Origin: Deinococcus phoenicis
GTDB taxonomy: Bacteria > Deinococcota > Deinococci > Deinococcales > Deinococcaceae
Length of the DNA stretch: 12,914 bases
Direction of reading: 5' to 3'
Assembly (NCBI RefSeq): GCF_000599865.1
Contig: NZ_JHAC01000078.1
Coordinates: forward strand, 1 to 12,914
The notes under the pieces were generated by a model. It was not told the DNA's origin. It made no database searches and saw nothing but the letters and a program-made list of their open reading frames with translations. Both the position numbers and the translations under genes were made by a program. Positions 6,760 to 12,914 of this stretch are shown in pieces. Each line of letters starts with the position of its first letter. The first letter of the stretch is position 1.

Positions 6760-7158
6760 GCTTGAGGGAGGCAGACACCCCGGGGGACTTTGCCGTTGGC
6801 CGCCACCGCCTCCACAGCAGTAATCCGCAACGGCCTGCTGGGTCACCCGGTTCTGCCGAGCAGCCGGGCCGCCGTGATCGACCGTTGCGCCTGCTGCCAT
6901 TGCCTCGCGTCCTGGGCGGTGTTGCTGCCAATCTGGACTTTCCGCTCTGCGCTGGACCGGGTGACCGCGCTCAGCGGCGTAGGCGGCCTCCAGTGACGCA
7001 GCGCTGCGGAGGAGGGTGCCCACGATGGCCCCAGCGGACGTGCCGACGACCAAGTCGGCGTCTCGCAGGTCCAGGCCCTGCTGCTCCAGACCGTAGGCAA
7101 TGCCCGTGCCGCCCCCGCCGCTCAGCACGAGTGCCCGTTCCATGCGCGTCGCGTCCAT
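6760..7158 (-). pseudogene. Decayed patatin-like phospholipase gene
   Basis: From ATG 7158 the minus strand encodes a clean patatin N-terminus: ERALVLSGGGGTGIAYG (oxyanion loop) and DLVVGTSAGAIVGTLL (GTSAG nucleophile), then SLEAAYAA. At about 6980 the family-like reading shifts frame (SSAERKVQIGSN...), hits an in-frame TGA at 6845-6843, and then resumes as LRITAVEAVAANGKVP. That looks like patatin ITAVDA joined directly to the AVAA-x-x-VPGV block with the intervening part deleted. The catalytic Asp motif is absent. About 400 of an expected 800 or more bases remain, so no working enzyme is possible. TATCCT lies 7 nt before the ATG, so the promoter may survive. The broken end abuts the 3' end of modB. 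Confidence 0.72.
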
Positions 7159-7250
7159 GACAGTCAGGATATTGTCCTGGCCGAGGTCGCCGTCCGCTCC
7201 ACAGCGGCCCGGAAGTGATGTGCCCAGTGGTCCGCCCGGTTGAGTTCACG

Positions 7251-7279
7251 CTGGCCTCTCTGCCCAAGGTGAAGGCCAG
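7251..7279 (-). terminator. Possible hairpin terminator after the MFS gene
   Basis: CTGGCCT (7251-7257) pairs with AGGCCAG (7273-7279), just beyond the stop of the minus-strand MFS gene. The loop is 15 nt and there is no U tract, so this is a weak call. Confidence 0.25.
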
Positions 7280-7284
7280 GCAGG

Positions 7285-8535
7285 TCAGGCCATCTCCTGC
7301 GGGCGCTCCTCAACGCTGGCTGCCTCAGGCTTCTGTCCCAGCAACAGTCCCAGCGCCGCCAGCCCCAACGCCGCCACCGTGCCGTAGGTCGCGCCAGGGC
7401 CGAGGCGCGAGTAGAGCTGCCCGCCGCCGAGCGGCCCGGCAATCTGCGCCAGCGAACTGAAGGCCTCTGCTCCGCCCTGCACCTGGCCCTGTGCTTCGGC
7501 GGGCGTGGCGATGGAGATCAGGGCGTTCTGCGAGGCGTTGAAAATCCCCTCGCCGAGGGCAAAGGCCAGGGCGCTGCCGTACATCAGGGCGGCGTGGGGG
7601 AAGATGGAGAGCAGCGCCAGGCCCAGCATGCCGAGCGTGCCGAGGCCCAGGCCCAGAACAGCCACGCCGCGTTCCTTGAAGAGCCTGAGCAGGAAAGGCA
7701 GGATGACGCCCTGCCCCACGATGTCGCTGGCCCCGATCAGGATAAACAGTGTGCTGGTCTGCGCCGCCCCCCACCCCAGGGTGTCGCGCCCCAGGAGAAC
7801 GACCGTCACCTGCATGACGGACATCGGCAGGGCAAACAGGACGCTGACCGTGATCAGACGCCGCACTGCCGGATACGAGAGTGCGCCCGACAGTTGCCTG
7901 AGGGGATTGAGGTGCGAGGCGTCAAAGTGCGTGCGGCGCCGCTCGGCGGGCAGGCTTTCGGGCAGCACGAACAGACCCCACAGGACGTTCAGCAGGCAGA
8001 CGCCCGCCGCCAGGAACATCGGGGCGCTGAGGCTGAGGTGCGAGGCCAGGCCCCCCAGCGCCGGGCCGATGATGAACCCCGCCCCCACCGTCGCGCCGAT
8101 CTGCCCGAAGACCTTGCCGCGACTCTCTTCGGGGGTGGTGTCGGCCACGTAGCCGAACAGCGCGCCCAGGCCGCCCGCGCACAGCCCGTCGATGATGCGG
8201 CCCAGAAACAGCACCCACAGGCTACCGCCGATGCCGAAGACGAGGTAGCCGAGGGCCGATCCCAGGAGACTGAGGATGAGGATGGGCCGCCGCCCGTAAG
8301 CGTCGCTGAGTGCGCCCAGCACCGGGGCCGAGAAGAACGAGAGGAAGGCGTAGGCCGCGCCCAGCAAACCGATCATGGCGGCCTGCTGCGAGACCTGCGG
8401 CACGTACTTCGCCACGATAAAGGGCAGCACCGGAAAGACCAGACTGAGGCCGGTGGCAAACAGAAAAGCGGTGATGAGCAGGAAGAGGAGAGGGGCTTTT
8501 TTGGGAGGAGCTTCGGGAAGGGGCGAGGCCGTCAT
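7285..8535 (-). CDS. MFS efflux transporter, TetA/multidrug (TCR/Tet) type
   Basis: 416 residues with twelve predicted helices, typical length for drug:H+ antiporters of the major facilitator superfamily. Motif A between helices 2 and 3 is [13 protein letters not shown], and the helix-5 antiporter motif C appears as [30 protein letters not shown] matches the Tet(A)/Bcr-type loop. The substrate is not predictable; a resistance role is possible but not shown. The start is ATG 8535; TAGCCT at 8547-8542 ends 6 nt upstream, so the mRNA is probably leaderless. The AraC-type gene lies directly upstream on the same strand with a 53-bp gap, suggesting regulation by it. Confidence 0.9.
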   Translation of the reverse strand: MTASPLPEAPPKKAPLLFLLITAFLFATGLSLVFPVLPFIVAKYVPQVSQQAAMIGLLGAAYAFLSFFSAPVLGALSDAYGRRPILILSLLGSALGYLVFGIGGSLWVLFLGRIIDGLCAGGLGALFGYVADTTPEESRGKVFGQIGATVGAGFIIGPALGGLASHLSLSAPMFLAAGVCLLNVLWGLFVLPESLPAERRRTHFDASHLNPLRQLSGALSYPAVRRLITVSVLFALPMSVMQVTVVLLGRDTLGWGAAQTSTLFILIGASDIVGQGVILPFLLRLFKERGVAVLGLGLGTLGMLGLALLSIFPHAALMYGSALAFALGEGIFNASQNALISIATPAEAQGQVQGGAEAFSSLAQIAGPLGGGQLYSRLGPGATYGTVAALGLAALGLLLGQKPEAASVEERPQEMA

Positions 8536-8541
8536 GTGCCC

Positions 8542-8547
8542 AGGCTA
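8542..8547 (-). promoter_or_regulatory. -10 box of the MFS gene (leaderless layout)
   Basis: TAGCCT on the minus strand (TANNNT) ends 6 nt before ATG 8535. The -35 region is poor, which suits a promoter needing the neighbouring AraC-type activator. A CAGGTCTTGAAG stretch at 8564-8575 is a possible activator site, but this is speculative. Confidence 0.4.
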
Positions 8548-8588
8548 GAGACGCGGGTGGGGCCAGGTCTTGAAGAAAAACGACAAGC

Positions 8589-9509
8589 TCAAAGCGGAGG
8601 CGAGGCCTCCCTCTCCGGCCGCCCACCGAGCCTGCGGTCTGCTTCCGAAACGCCGTGCTGGTTGGAGGCCCCCACTTTGATCCCGCCGCTGAGACGCTCG
8701 TCATCTGCCAGCAGCGACGGTGCGGGACGGCTGGGGTCCAGACGGACGAATGCCCCGAAGCCGCGCGGCGTCATCGCGCTCATGGCCCTGAATTCCCGCG
8801 TCAGATGGGCCTGATCGGCGTAGCCGAGTTCATAGGCGAGCTGGGCCAGCGAGAGCTGGGGATTGTGCCACAGACGGTGATGCACCTCCTCGAAGCGGAT
8901 CAGGCGCGAGAGCGTCTTGGCGTTCACACCGACTTCGGACAGAAATTGCCGTTCGAGTTGCCGCTGACTCAGATTGAGTTCCTCGGCCAACGTGCCGATG
9001 CGGACCTGTCCCAGGCTGGAATACAGCGCCCCGGCGGCCCCGGCTCCGGCCCCCAGTTCGCGGCCCCGCTCCGAGAGGAGGCCCAGCAGCCAGTCCTCCA
9101 CGAGTTGCCGGGCTTCCTCCCAGGCGTCCAGACCGAGCAGGGCGCGCACGGCCCGTGTCAGCAGGGGATACGTCACGCTCAGATCGAGGGTGGACAGGCT
9201 GAACTCCCAGCCGAAGAGTTGCCGCGCCGCCCAGGGGAACAGTTCCACGCCCAGCGCCCGGTGCTGACCGGACGATACGGCCCGTTGTGGCGTGAGTGTC
9301 AGGCCCAGCAGGGCCGCGCCGGGCATGATCTCCAGCTCGCCGCCCAGCACCGGGCCGCGCCAGGTGGACCCGACCTGAAAGTTCAGGCTGACCAGGCGAT
9401 CCGGCAAAAGGCGGTGTTCTTCCTGCCCGACTTCATGGTCTTCGACCTGCCAGTAGGCCCGTACCAGATGGCGCAGGCGGGCATCGGGCAGGAATTCGCG
9501 GTAATGCAC
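8589..9509 (-). CDS. AraC-family transcriptional regulator
   Basis: 306 residues from GTG 9509. The first 140 or so residues resemble the N-terminal sensory domain of DUF6597-type AraC regulators ([41 protein letters not shown]). Residues about 165-260 hold the two AraC helix-turn-helix units: [19 protein letters not shown], and [20 protein letters not shown] followed by MTPRGF. The last 45 residues (after FVRLDP) are a polar, low-complexity tail beyond the usual domain end. No clear Shine-Dalgarno or TANNNT box precedes GTG 9509, so the start is uncertain. It probably controls the MFS exporter downstream on the same strand. Confidence 0.85.
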   Translation of the reverse strand: MHYREFLPDARLRHLVRAYWQVEDHEVGQEEHRLLPDRLVSLNFQVGSTWRGPVLGGELEIMPGAALLGLTLTPQRAVSSGQHRALGVELFPWAARQLFGWEFSLSTLDLSVTYPLLTRAVRALLGLDAWEEARQLVEDWLLGLLSERGRELGAGAGAAGALYSSLGQVRIGTLAEELNLSQRQLERQFLSEVGVNAKTLSRLIRFEEVHHRLWHNPQLSLAQLAYELGYADQAHLTREFRAMSAMTPRGFGAFVRLDPSRPAPSLLADDERLSGGIKVGASNQHGVSEADRRLGGRPEREASPPL

Positions 9510-9811
9510 GGCTCACTGTGACAGACCTGAAGTCGGGGCGCATCCGTCATCAGGGCAGCCGGGGCGTGTCGCGTTTGTTCAAGACAGGACGGGTGAAGGC
9601 GTGCTGGTGGAGAATGTGGCGCGCTGGACGTGACTGCCTGGACGTGATTGCCGCGCGAACACGTGAACTGGCAGCCCGAGAACTGACGCTTGGCGCTCCA
9701 TGGCTGCCAGAGGTGCCGGTTCAGACCGCTTTCAAAGTCGTCCTCAGGTGGGTGGGCGCTCTTCCTGCCTCATCAGCCGTGCGAGGCCCGCGCCGGTGCC
9801 CAGGCCGCCCC

Positions 9812-10120
9812 CTCACCCTGCACGAGTGCCGCCAGGTCCAGCGCCACCCCCGCATCGGCGCGCAGATCACCCTCCGCCTCTGGCCCGCCTTCTCCCCCGA
9901 CATCCTGCGCACCATCACCCACCACGAACGCCAGGACGGCCAAGGCTATCCCAATGGTCTGACCGACCTCCCTCCTCTGACCGCCCTGATCGCCGCCTGC
10001 GACGTCCTGACCCGTGCCCGTCCCTACCGCCCCACCATGAGCTGTGCCGTTCCTCCCCCCGTCCCCAAATTCTCAGCTCAGGAGCCGCTCTGCGGAACGC
10101 GAGCGACAGCAACAGATTAG
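9812..10120 (+). pseudogene. C-terminal fragment of an HD-GYP domain protein
   Basis: An open frame on the plus strand reads LTLHECRQVQRHPRIGAQ, FSPDILRTITHHERQDGQGYPNGL and LTRARPYR. This is the second half of an HD-GYP cyclic-di-GMP phosphodiesterase, including the HHExxDGxGYP signature. The first half with the HDIGK metal site is missing, and the AVADAYDALTSDRPYR block is eroded to AACDVLTRARPYR. The frame remains open from 9518, but residues before 9812 show no recognisable domain apart from a stretch DVIAARTRELAARELTLG, possibly from the same decayed multidomain protein. After 10040 the translation loses family similarity. It is almost certainly non-functional. Confidence 0.65.
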
Positions 10121-10242
10121 GAGAGAAGGATGGAACTGCCCGTAACAGCGGCGGCCAGCCACGGCGTCTCCAGGCCAAACAGTCCGAGGGCCATCCTCGG
10201 CCCGTGGGCAGCCCTTGCCCCGACTGAGTGGACGGCCTCGAC

Positions 10243-10280
10243 CGGGTAGGAACCACATTCACCCGAAAGCACCCGTTAAG
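10243..10280. mobile_element. Terminal inverted repeat of a Tn3-family transposon
   Basis: The 38 bases start CGGGTAGGAACC, have an internal CCCGAAAGC and end CACCCGTTAAG. Tn3-family ends are about 38 bp, begin GGGG and finish TAAG (often GTTAAG), so this fits except for a C in place of the first G. The GTTAAG side faces right, toward the tnpA C-terminal fragment on the minus strand, which is the correct geometry for the end next to the 3' end of tnpA. The matching opposite end is not in the window. Confidence 0.6.
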
Positions 10281-10297
10281 AGTAGGAACTGTCCCCG

Positions 10298-10386
10298 TCA
10301 ATCCCGAAGGCGGCTCATGTCGAAGTGATGGCGCCCAAAGGGGTTGATGTGCTTGCGCATAAGCGGCGGGGTCAGCGCCGGTGGCC
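10298..10386 (-). pseudogene. C-terminal remnant of a Tn3-family transposase (TnpA)
   Basis: The minus strand reads TPPLMRKHINPFGRHHFDMSRLRD followed by TGA at 10300-10298. The pattern SPx(5)HIN-x-x-G-x-x-x-F/L-D is the conserved tail of Tn3-family transposases. It stops 17 bp inside the terminal repeat, as in intact elements. Similarity ends at about 10386, immediately after the stop codon of the DJ-1 gene (10389-10387), so the remaining several hundred codons have been replaced. Identification rests on a short stretch and is moderate. Confidence 0.5.
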
Positions 10387-11118
10387 TTACCCCAGATCAG
10401 CGACCAGACGCTTGGCAAGTTGTTCGGAGGACGCAGGATTCTGCCCGGTGTACAGGTTGCGATCCACCACCACGAATGGAAGCAGCGGGATTGCACCCTT
10501 GACGTAATCTGCGCCTTCTTCACGCAGACGGTCTTCCAGGAACCATTTGGCTTTCCAGCCAAAGGTGTTCAGGCGCTCCTCGGTGTTGGACAGTCCAGTC
10601 ATGCGGTAGCCCCTAAACGGCCACGAGCCGTCGAGGTTTTTGGCGGCCAGGGATGCGGCGGGCGCATGGCAGAGCAGGGCCAGCGGTCTCCCCGATTCCA
10701 GCCTGCGGGTCAGCAGCGCTCCTGACACCTCGTCGTAGGCAAGGTCTTCCATCGGGCCATGACCACCGGGGTAGAACACCAGGTCGTAGTCGTCGGGATT
10801 GACCGTGTCCAACGACCGAGGGTGATCCAACTGTGGTTTGATCGAGAGCAGGTAATCCGCGATTTCGTGTCGCTTGGAGAACGAACCTGCCGTCCAGTTC
10901 ATGCTCAGGCGGTCTAACGTGGGGGCTTTGCCACCCGGTGTGGCGAGGGTGATCTCCCAGCCTGCTCCGCTGAAGATCTTGTGCGGCGTGGCAAGTTCTT
11001 CACCCCAGTAACCGGAGGGGTGCCGGGCACCGTCTTTCAGTGTCCAGTGGTCGGCGGCAGAGACGACGAACAGCACTCGCTTCAGGTTGGCGTTCTGGGT
11101 GTTGGGTGCCGGCGTCAT
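10387..11118 (-). CDS. DJ-1/PfpI family protein (Hsp31/class I glutamine amidotransferase-like)
   Basis: 243 residues from ATG 11118. The start is fixed by a strong promoter whose -10 box ends 6 nt upstream; a GTG at 11160 would lie inside that promoter. The protein opens with a KRVLFVVSAADHW strand, then GYWGEELATPHKIF (acidic residue E40/E41), PGGHGPMEDL at 117-126 and the nucleophile elbow ALLCHAPA with C150 and H151. Length and motif order fit the Hsp31-like branch of the DJ-1 superfamily, whose members act as glutathione-independent glyoxalases, deglycases or holdases under electrophile stress. Transcribed away from a TetR/oxidoreductase pair with a shared operator, it is probably part of the same response. 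Its 3' end abuts a Tn3 remnant. Confidence 0.88.
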   Translation of the reverse strand: MTPAPNTQNANLKRVLFVVSAADHWTLKDGARHPSGYWGEELATPHKIFSGAGWEITLATPGGKAPTLDRLSMNWTAGSFSKRHEIADYLLSIKPQLDHPRSLDTVNPDDYDLVFYPGGHGPMEDLAYDEVSGALLTRRLESGRPLALLCHAPAASLAAKNLDGSWPFRGYRMTGLSNTEERLNTFGWKAKWFLEDRLREEGADYVKGAIPLLPFVVVDRNLYTGQNPASSEQLAKRLVADLG

Positions 11119-11124
11119 GCCTGG

Positions 11125-11153
11125 AATGTAAACACCGACAACATTGTTGTCAA
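11125..11153 (-). promoter_or_regulatory. Promoter of the DJ-1 gene
   Basis: On the minus strand TTGACA (11153-11148) and TACATT (11130-11125) are separated by 17 bp, a near-consensus sigma-A promoter. The -10 box ends 6 nt before ATG 11118, so the mRNA is probably leaderless. The palindrome at 11137-11151 overlaps the -35 box and spacer, so a bound repressor would block it. Confidence 0.75.
11137..11151. promoter_or_regulatory. Palindromic operator for the TetR-family regulator
   Basis: GACAACA-T-TGTTGTC is a perfect 15-bp palindrome (7-bp arms) in the divergent promoter region. It overlaps the -35 boxes of both the DJ-1 gene and the TetR gene. Size, symmetry and position are those of a TetR-family operator, so autoregulation and joint repression of both transcripts are likely. 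The palindrome is seen directly; binding is inferred. Confidence 0.72.
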
Positions 11154-11173
11154 TGCCCACATCGCGTTACACT
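11144..11173 (+). promoter_or_regulatory. Promoter of the TetR-oxidoreductase operon
   Basis: TTGTTG (11144-11149) and TACACT (11168-11173) are spaced by 18 bp. The -10 box ends 6 nt before GTG 11180. The -35 box lies inside the right arm of the palindromic operator. Confidence 0.55.
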
Positions 11174-11179
11174 CGCCCC

Positions 11180-11836
11180 GTGGCCCAGACCGTGACCGAA
11201 CCTGGAACTGAACGTCCCTACCACCATGGCAATCTTCGCGCCGAATTGCTTAAGTGTGCCTGGGACACCATCGAGCGTGATGGTAGCGAAAACCTCTCGG
11301 TGCGGGGTTTGGCCCGCGACTTAGGTGTCAGTCACGGCGCATCCGCACGGCACTTCAAGGACAAACAAGCGTTGCTTGATGCCCTGGCCATGACTGGATT
11401 TGAACGGCTCAACCAGACCCTCTCCGAGATTTACTCCAGGGCCGAGCCATTTGAAACCAGATTTCGCGCTGCCGCCTTCGCTTACGTCCAGTTTGCGGTG
11501 ACCCATCCCAATCTCCTGCGCCTGATGTACGCCGCCAAACACCATCCAGAAGCCAGTGCCGCACTCCGCGAAGTCAGTTGCTCGACCATGCAAACCCTCA
11601 CCACCGCCATTGCGGCGGCCCAGCACAGTGCAGAGGTGCAGGCCGGTGATCCTCAACACATCGCCCTGGTCGCCTTCGCCAATTTCCACGGGGTCGCCAC
11701 CCTCGCCACCGATGATCTCCTTGAAGGTCTGTTGTGGCAAGACGCGGCGGCCCTATCTATTCAGTTCGCCTGGCAGGGCATCACCGCGGCAAATGAAATC
11801 CCCTCCTCGGCGTCAAGGAGGAGGAATCCCAGATGA
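11180..11836 (+). CDS. TetR-family transcriptional regulator
   Basis: 218 residues from GTG 11180; the start is set by TACACT 6 nt upstream, and the frame's earlier codons fall in the promoter. Residues about 14-62 form the TetR DNA-binding domain (YHHGNLRAELLKCAWDTIERDG, LSVRGLARDLGVSHGASARHFKDK). The C-terminal part (HPNLLRLMYAAKHHPE, FANFHGVATLATDDLL) resembles the WHG-type ligand domain. Only two cysteines are visible, C26 near the DNA-binding helices and C134 in the ligand domain; a thiol-based electrophile switch, as in NemR, is possible but unproven. It overlaps the oxidoreductase gene by ATGA, and a perfect palindrome precedes it, so it probably represses itself, the oxidoreductase and the divergent DJ-1 gene. 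Confidence 0.88.
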   Translation: MAQTVTEPGTERPYHHGNLRAELLKCAWDTIERDGSENLSVRGLARDLGVSHGASARHFKDKQALLDALAMTGFERLNQTLSEIYSRAEPFETRFRAAAFAYVQFAVTHPNLLRLMYAAKHHPEASAALREVSCSTMQTLTTAIAAAQHSAEVQAGDPQHIALVAFANFHGVATLATDDLLEGLLWQDAAALSIQFAWQGITAANEIPSSASRRRNPR

Positions 11837-12834
11837 AAGCAGCCTCTATCGAACGCTATGGGCCAAACGACGTGGTGCAAATCGGGTTTCTGCCCCAACC
11901 GCGACCTGGCCCATATGACCTGCTGGTGCGGGTGCGGGCCGCCAGTGTCAACCCCATTGACCTGGCTATTCGGGGGGGTCGCCTGCGCCCCATCCTGCCT
12001 TACAAGCTCCCCTTGATTCTGGGCAGTGACCTGTCAGGCGAAGTGGTCGCCGTCGGTTCCGCTGTCACCCGTTTTGCGGTTGGTGACGAGGTGTTCGCCC
12101 GCCTTGATAAAGACCGTATTGGAGCCTTTGCCGAGTATGCATTGGTCGGTGAGAAGGAAGCGGCCCTTAAACCCGCGCGACTGACGCACGTCCAGGCCGC
12201 CAGCATTCCACTCGTCGGCCTCACGGCGTGGCAGGCCCTGACCGAGCTTGGACAGGTCCGCCGAGGTCAAAAAGTTCTTATTCAGGCGGGTTCAGGTGGC
12301 GTGGGCAGCATTGCCATTCAATTGGCCCGCTCGCTCGGGGCGGAGGTCGCCACCACCGTCTCGGCCCGCAATGAGGCGCTCGTCCGCGAATTGGGAGCGC
12401 AGACGGTGATCGACTACCGCACGCAGCAGTTCGATGATGTGCTGTCAGACCAGGATTTCGTGCTGGATACCCAGGGCGGGGACGTGTTGGCCCGCTCATT
12501 CAAGGTCCTGCGCTGGGGCGGAACGCTCGTGACCATCAACGGCACACCGACGCCGCATGCGGTGCATGGACGCAAGCTCACCTGGCCTGTTCGGTTGGCA
12601 CTTACAGCGGCGCATCTCAAGGACTACCGCTTGGCCCGCCGTTATCACGTTAAGTTCGCTTATCTGTTCATGCGCCCGGACGGGCAACAACTGGAAGTGC
12701 TGGGCGACATGTTGCAGGGCGGCACCATTCGTCCTGTGATTGACCGGGTCTTTGCTCTGGACGAGGTGCGTGAAGCGCTCGCCTACAGCGAAACTGGACG
12801 GGCCACGGGCAAAGTGGTCATCGAAGTGCCGTGA
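11833..12834 (+). CDS. NADPH-dependent quinone oxidoreductase-like protein (MDR/QOR type)
   Basis: 333 residues, normal length for zinc-independent medium-chain dehydrogenases/reductases. The N-terminal GroES-like domain begins MKAASIERYGPNDVVQ and contains RVRAASVNPIDLAIRGG and LGSDLSGEVVAVG. The Rossmann domain has the NAD(P) loop AGSGGVGSIAIQLAR at 152-166. The GHE catalytic-zinc motif and the structural zinc cysteines are absent, which places it with quinone or enone reductases rather than alcohol dehydrogenases. The start is ATG 11833 with AAGGAGGAGG at 11815-11824, translationally coupled to the TetR gene by a 4-nt overlap. A role in detoxifying quinones or unsaturated carbonyls under TetR control is inferred. 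Confidence 0.9.
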   Translation: MKAASIERYGPNDVVQIGFLPQPRPGPYDLLVRVRAASVNPIDLAIRGGRLRPILPYKLPLILGSDLSGEVVAVGSAVTRFAVGDEVFARLDKDRIGAFAEYALVGEKEAALKPARLTHVQAASIPLVGLTAWQALTELGQVRRGQKVLIQAGSGGVGSIAIQLARSLGAEVATTVSARNEALVRELGAQTVIDYRTQQFDDVLSDQDFVLDTQGGDVLARSFKVLRWGGTLVTINGTPTPHAVHGRKLTWPVRLALTAAHLKDYRLARRYHVKFAYLFMRPDGQQLEVLGDMLQGGTIRPVIDRVFALDEVREALAYSETGRATGKVVIEVP

Positions 12835-12852
12835 CGGGTCATGGTTGCTGGT

Positions 12853-12913
12853 TCTGAGAGCGTGTTTGAAAAGTGCAGAGGGAACAGCGCAGCGGGCCAG
12901 GTTCTGGTCCGCT
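12853..12913. repeat. Right arm of the 61-bp inverted repeat, probable IS terminus
   Basis: Exact reverse complement of 1-61. It begins 18 bp after the oxidoreductase stop codon, and the inner edge reads TCTGAGAGCGTGTTTGAAAA. Together with the left arm it shows two oppositely oriented copies of the same element flanking the whole region. Confidence 0.75.
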
Positions 12914-12914
12914 G

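Noticed and set aside
10117..10194. Minus-strand frame MALGLFGLETPWLAAAVTGS, resembling the C-terminal end of a heavy-metal P-type ATPase
   Set aside because: Only 25 residues, with no recognisable upstream sequence; the match is to a generic hydrophobic segment.
10130..10249. 39-codon plus-strand frame with a good Shine-Dalgarno (AGGAGAGAAGG)
   Set aside because: It runs into the Tn3-like terminal repeat, shows no recognisable features and lies in a relic zone; chance is the simplest explanation.

Overview
The window looks like an accessory segment from a high-GC bacterium, most likely Deinococcus or a close relative. The evidence is indirect: a high-GC codon pattern, a gene mix familiar from that group, and many start codons that sit 5-7 nt after a TANNNT -10 box. 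That is the layout of leaderless transcripts, which are known to be abundant in Deinococcus. No marker gene fixes the species.

Layout. The two ends are a perfect 61-bp inverted repeat (1-61 and 12853-12913) that resembles the terminus of an insertion sequence. The window is therefore the unique DNA between two oppositely oriented copies of a repeat, either a composite-transposon-like unit or a contig broken at a repeat. From the left it holds: (a) an EamA-type exporter (minus) and a MocR-type PLP-dependent regulator (plus), divergent, with overlapping -10 boxes and a direct-repeat operator candidate; (b) a gene-poor gap with two small inverted repeats; (c) a plus-strand molybdate operon made of an XRE-PBP regulator, modA, a molbindin (Mop), a small cysteine-free sulfite-oxidase-fold protein and modB, but no modC ATPase; (d) a decayed patatin gene (minus) where modC might be expected; (e) a TetA-like MFS exporter preceded by an AraC-type regulator (both minus); (f) a relic zone with the C-terminal end of an HD-GYP phosphodiesterase and one end of a Tn3-family transposon (38-bp-like terminal repeat plus the last codons of tnpA); (g) a stress module with a DJ-1/PfpI (Hsp31-like) protein (minus) divergent from a TetR regulator and a quinone-oxidoreductase-type enzyme (plus), with a perfect palindrome across both -35 boxes.

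How the genes fit together. Three of the modules are regulator-plus-effector pairs: MocR/EamA, AraC/MFS and TetR/DJ-1/QOR. The fourth is a self-regulated molybdate uptake operon that needs an ATPase from elsewhere. Transposon ends, a truncated tnpA, a frameshifted patatin and an HD-GYP stub show that the region was assembled by repeated insertion and deletion. I see no defence system, CRISPR array, tRNA or rRNA.
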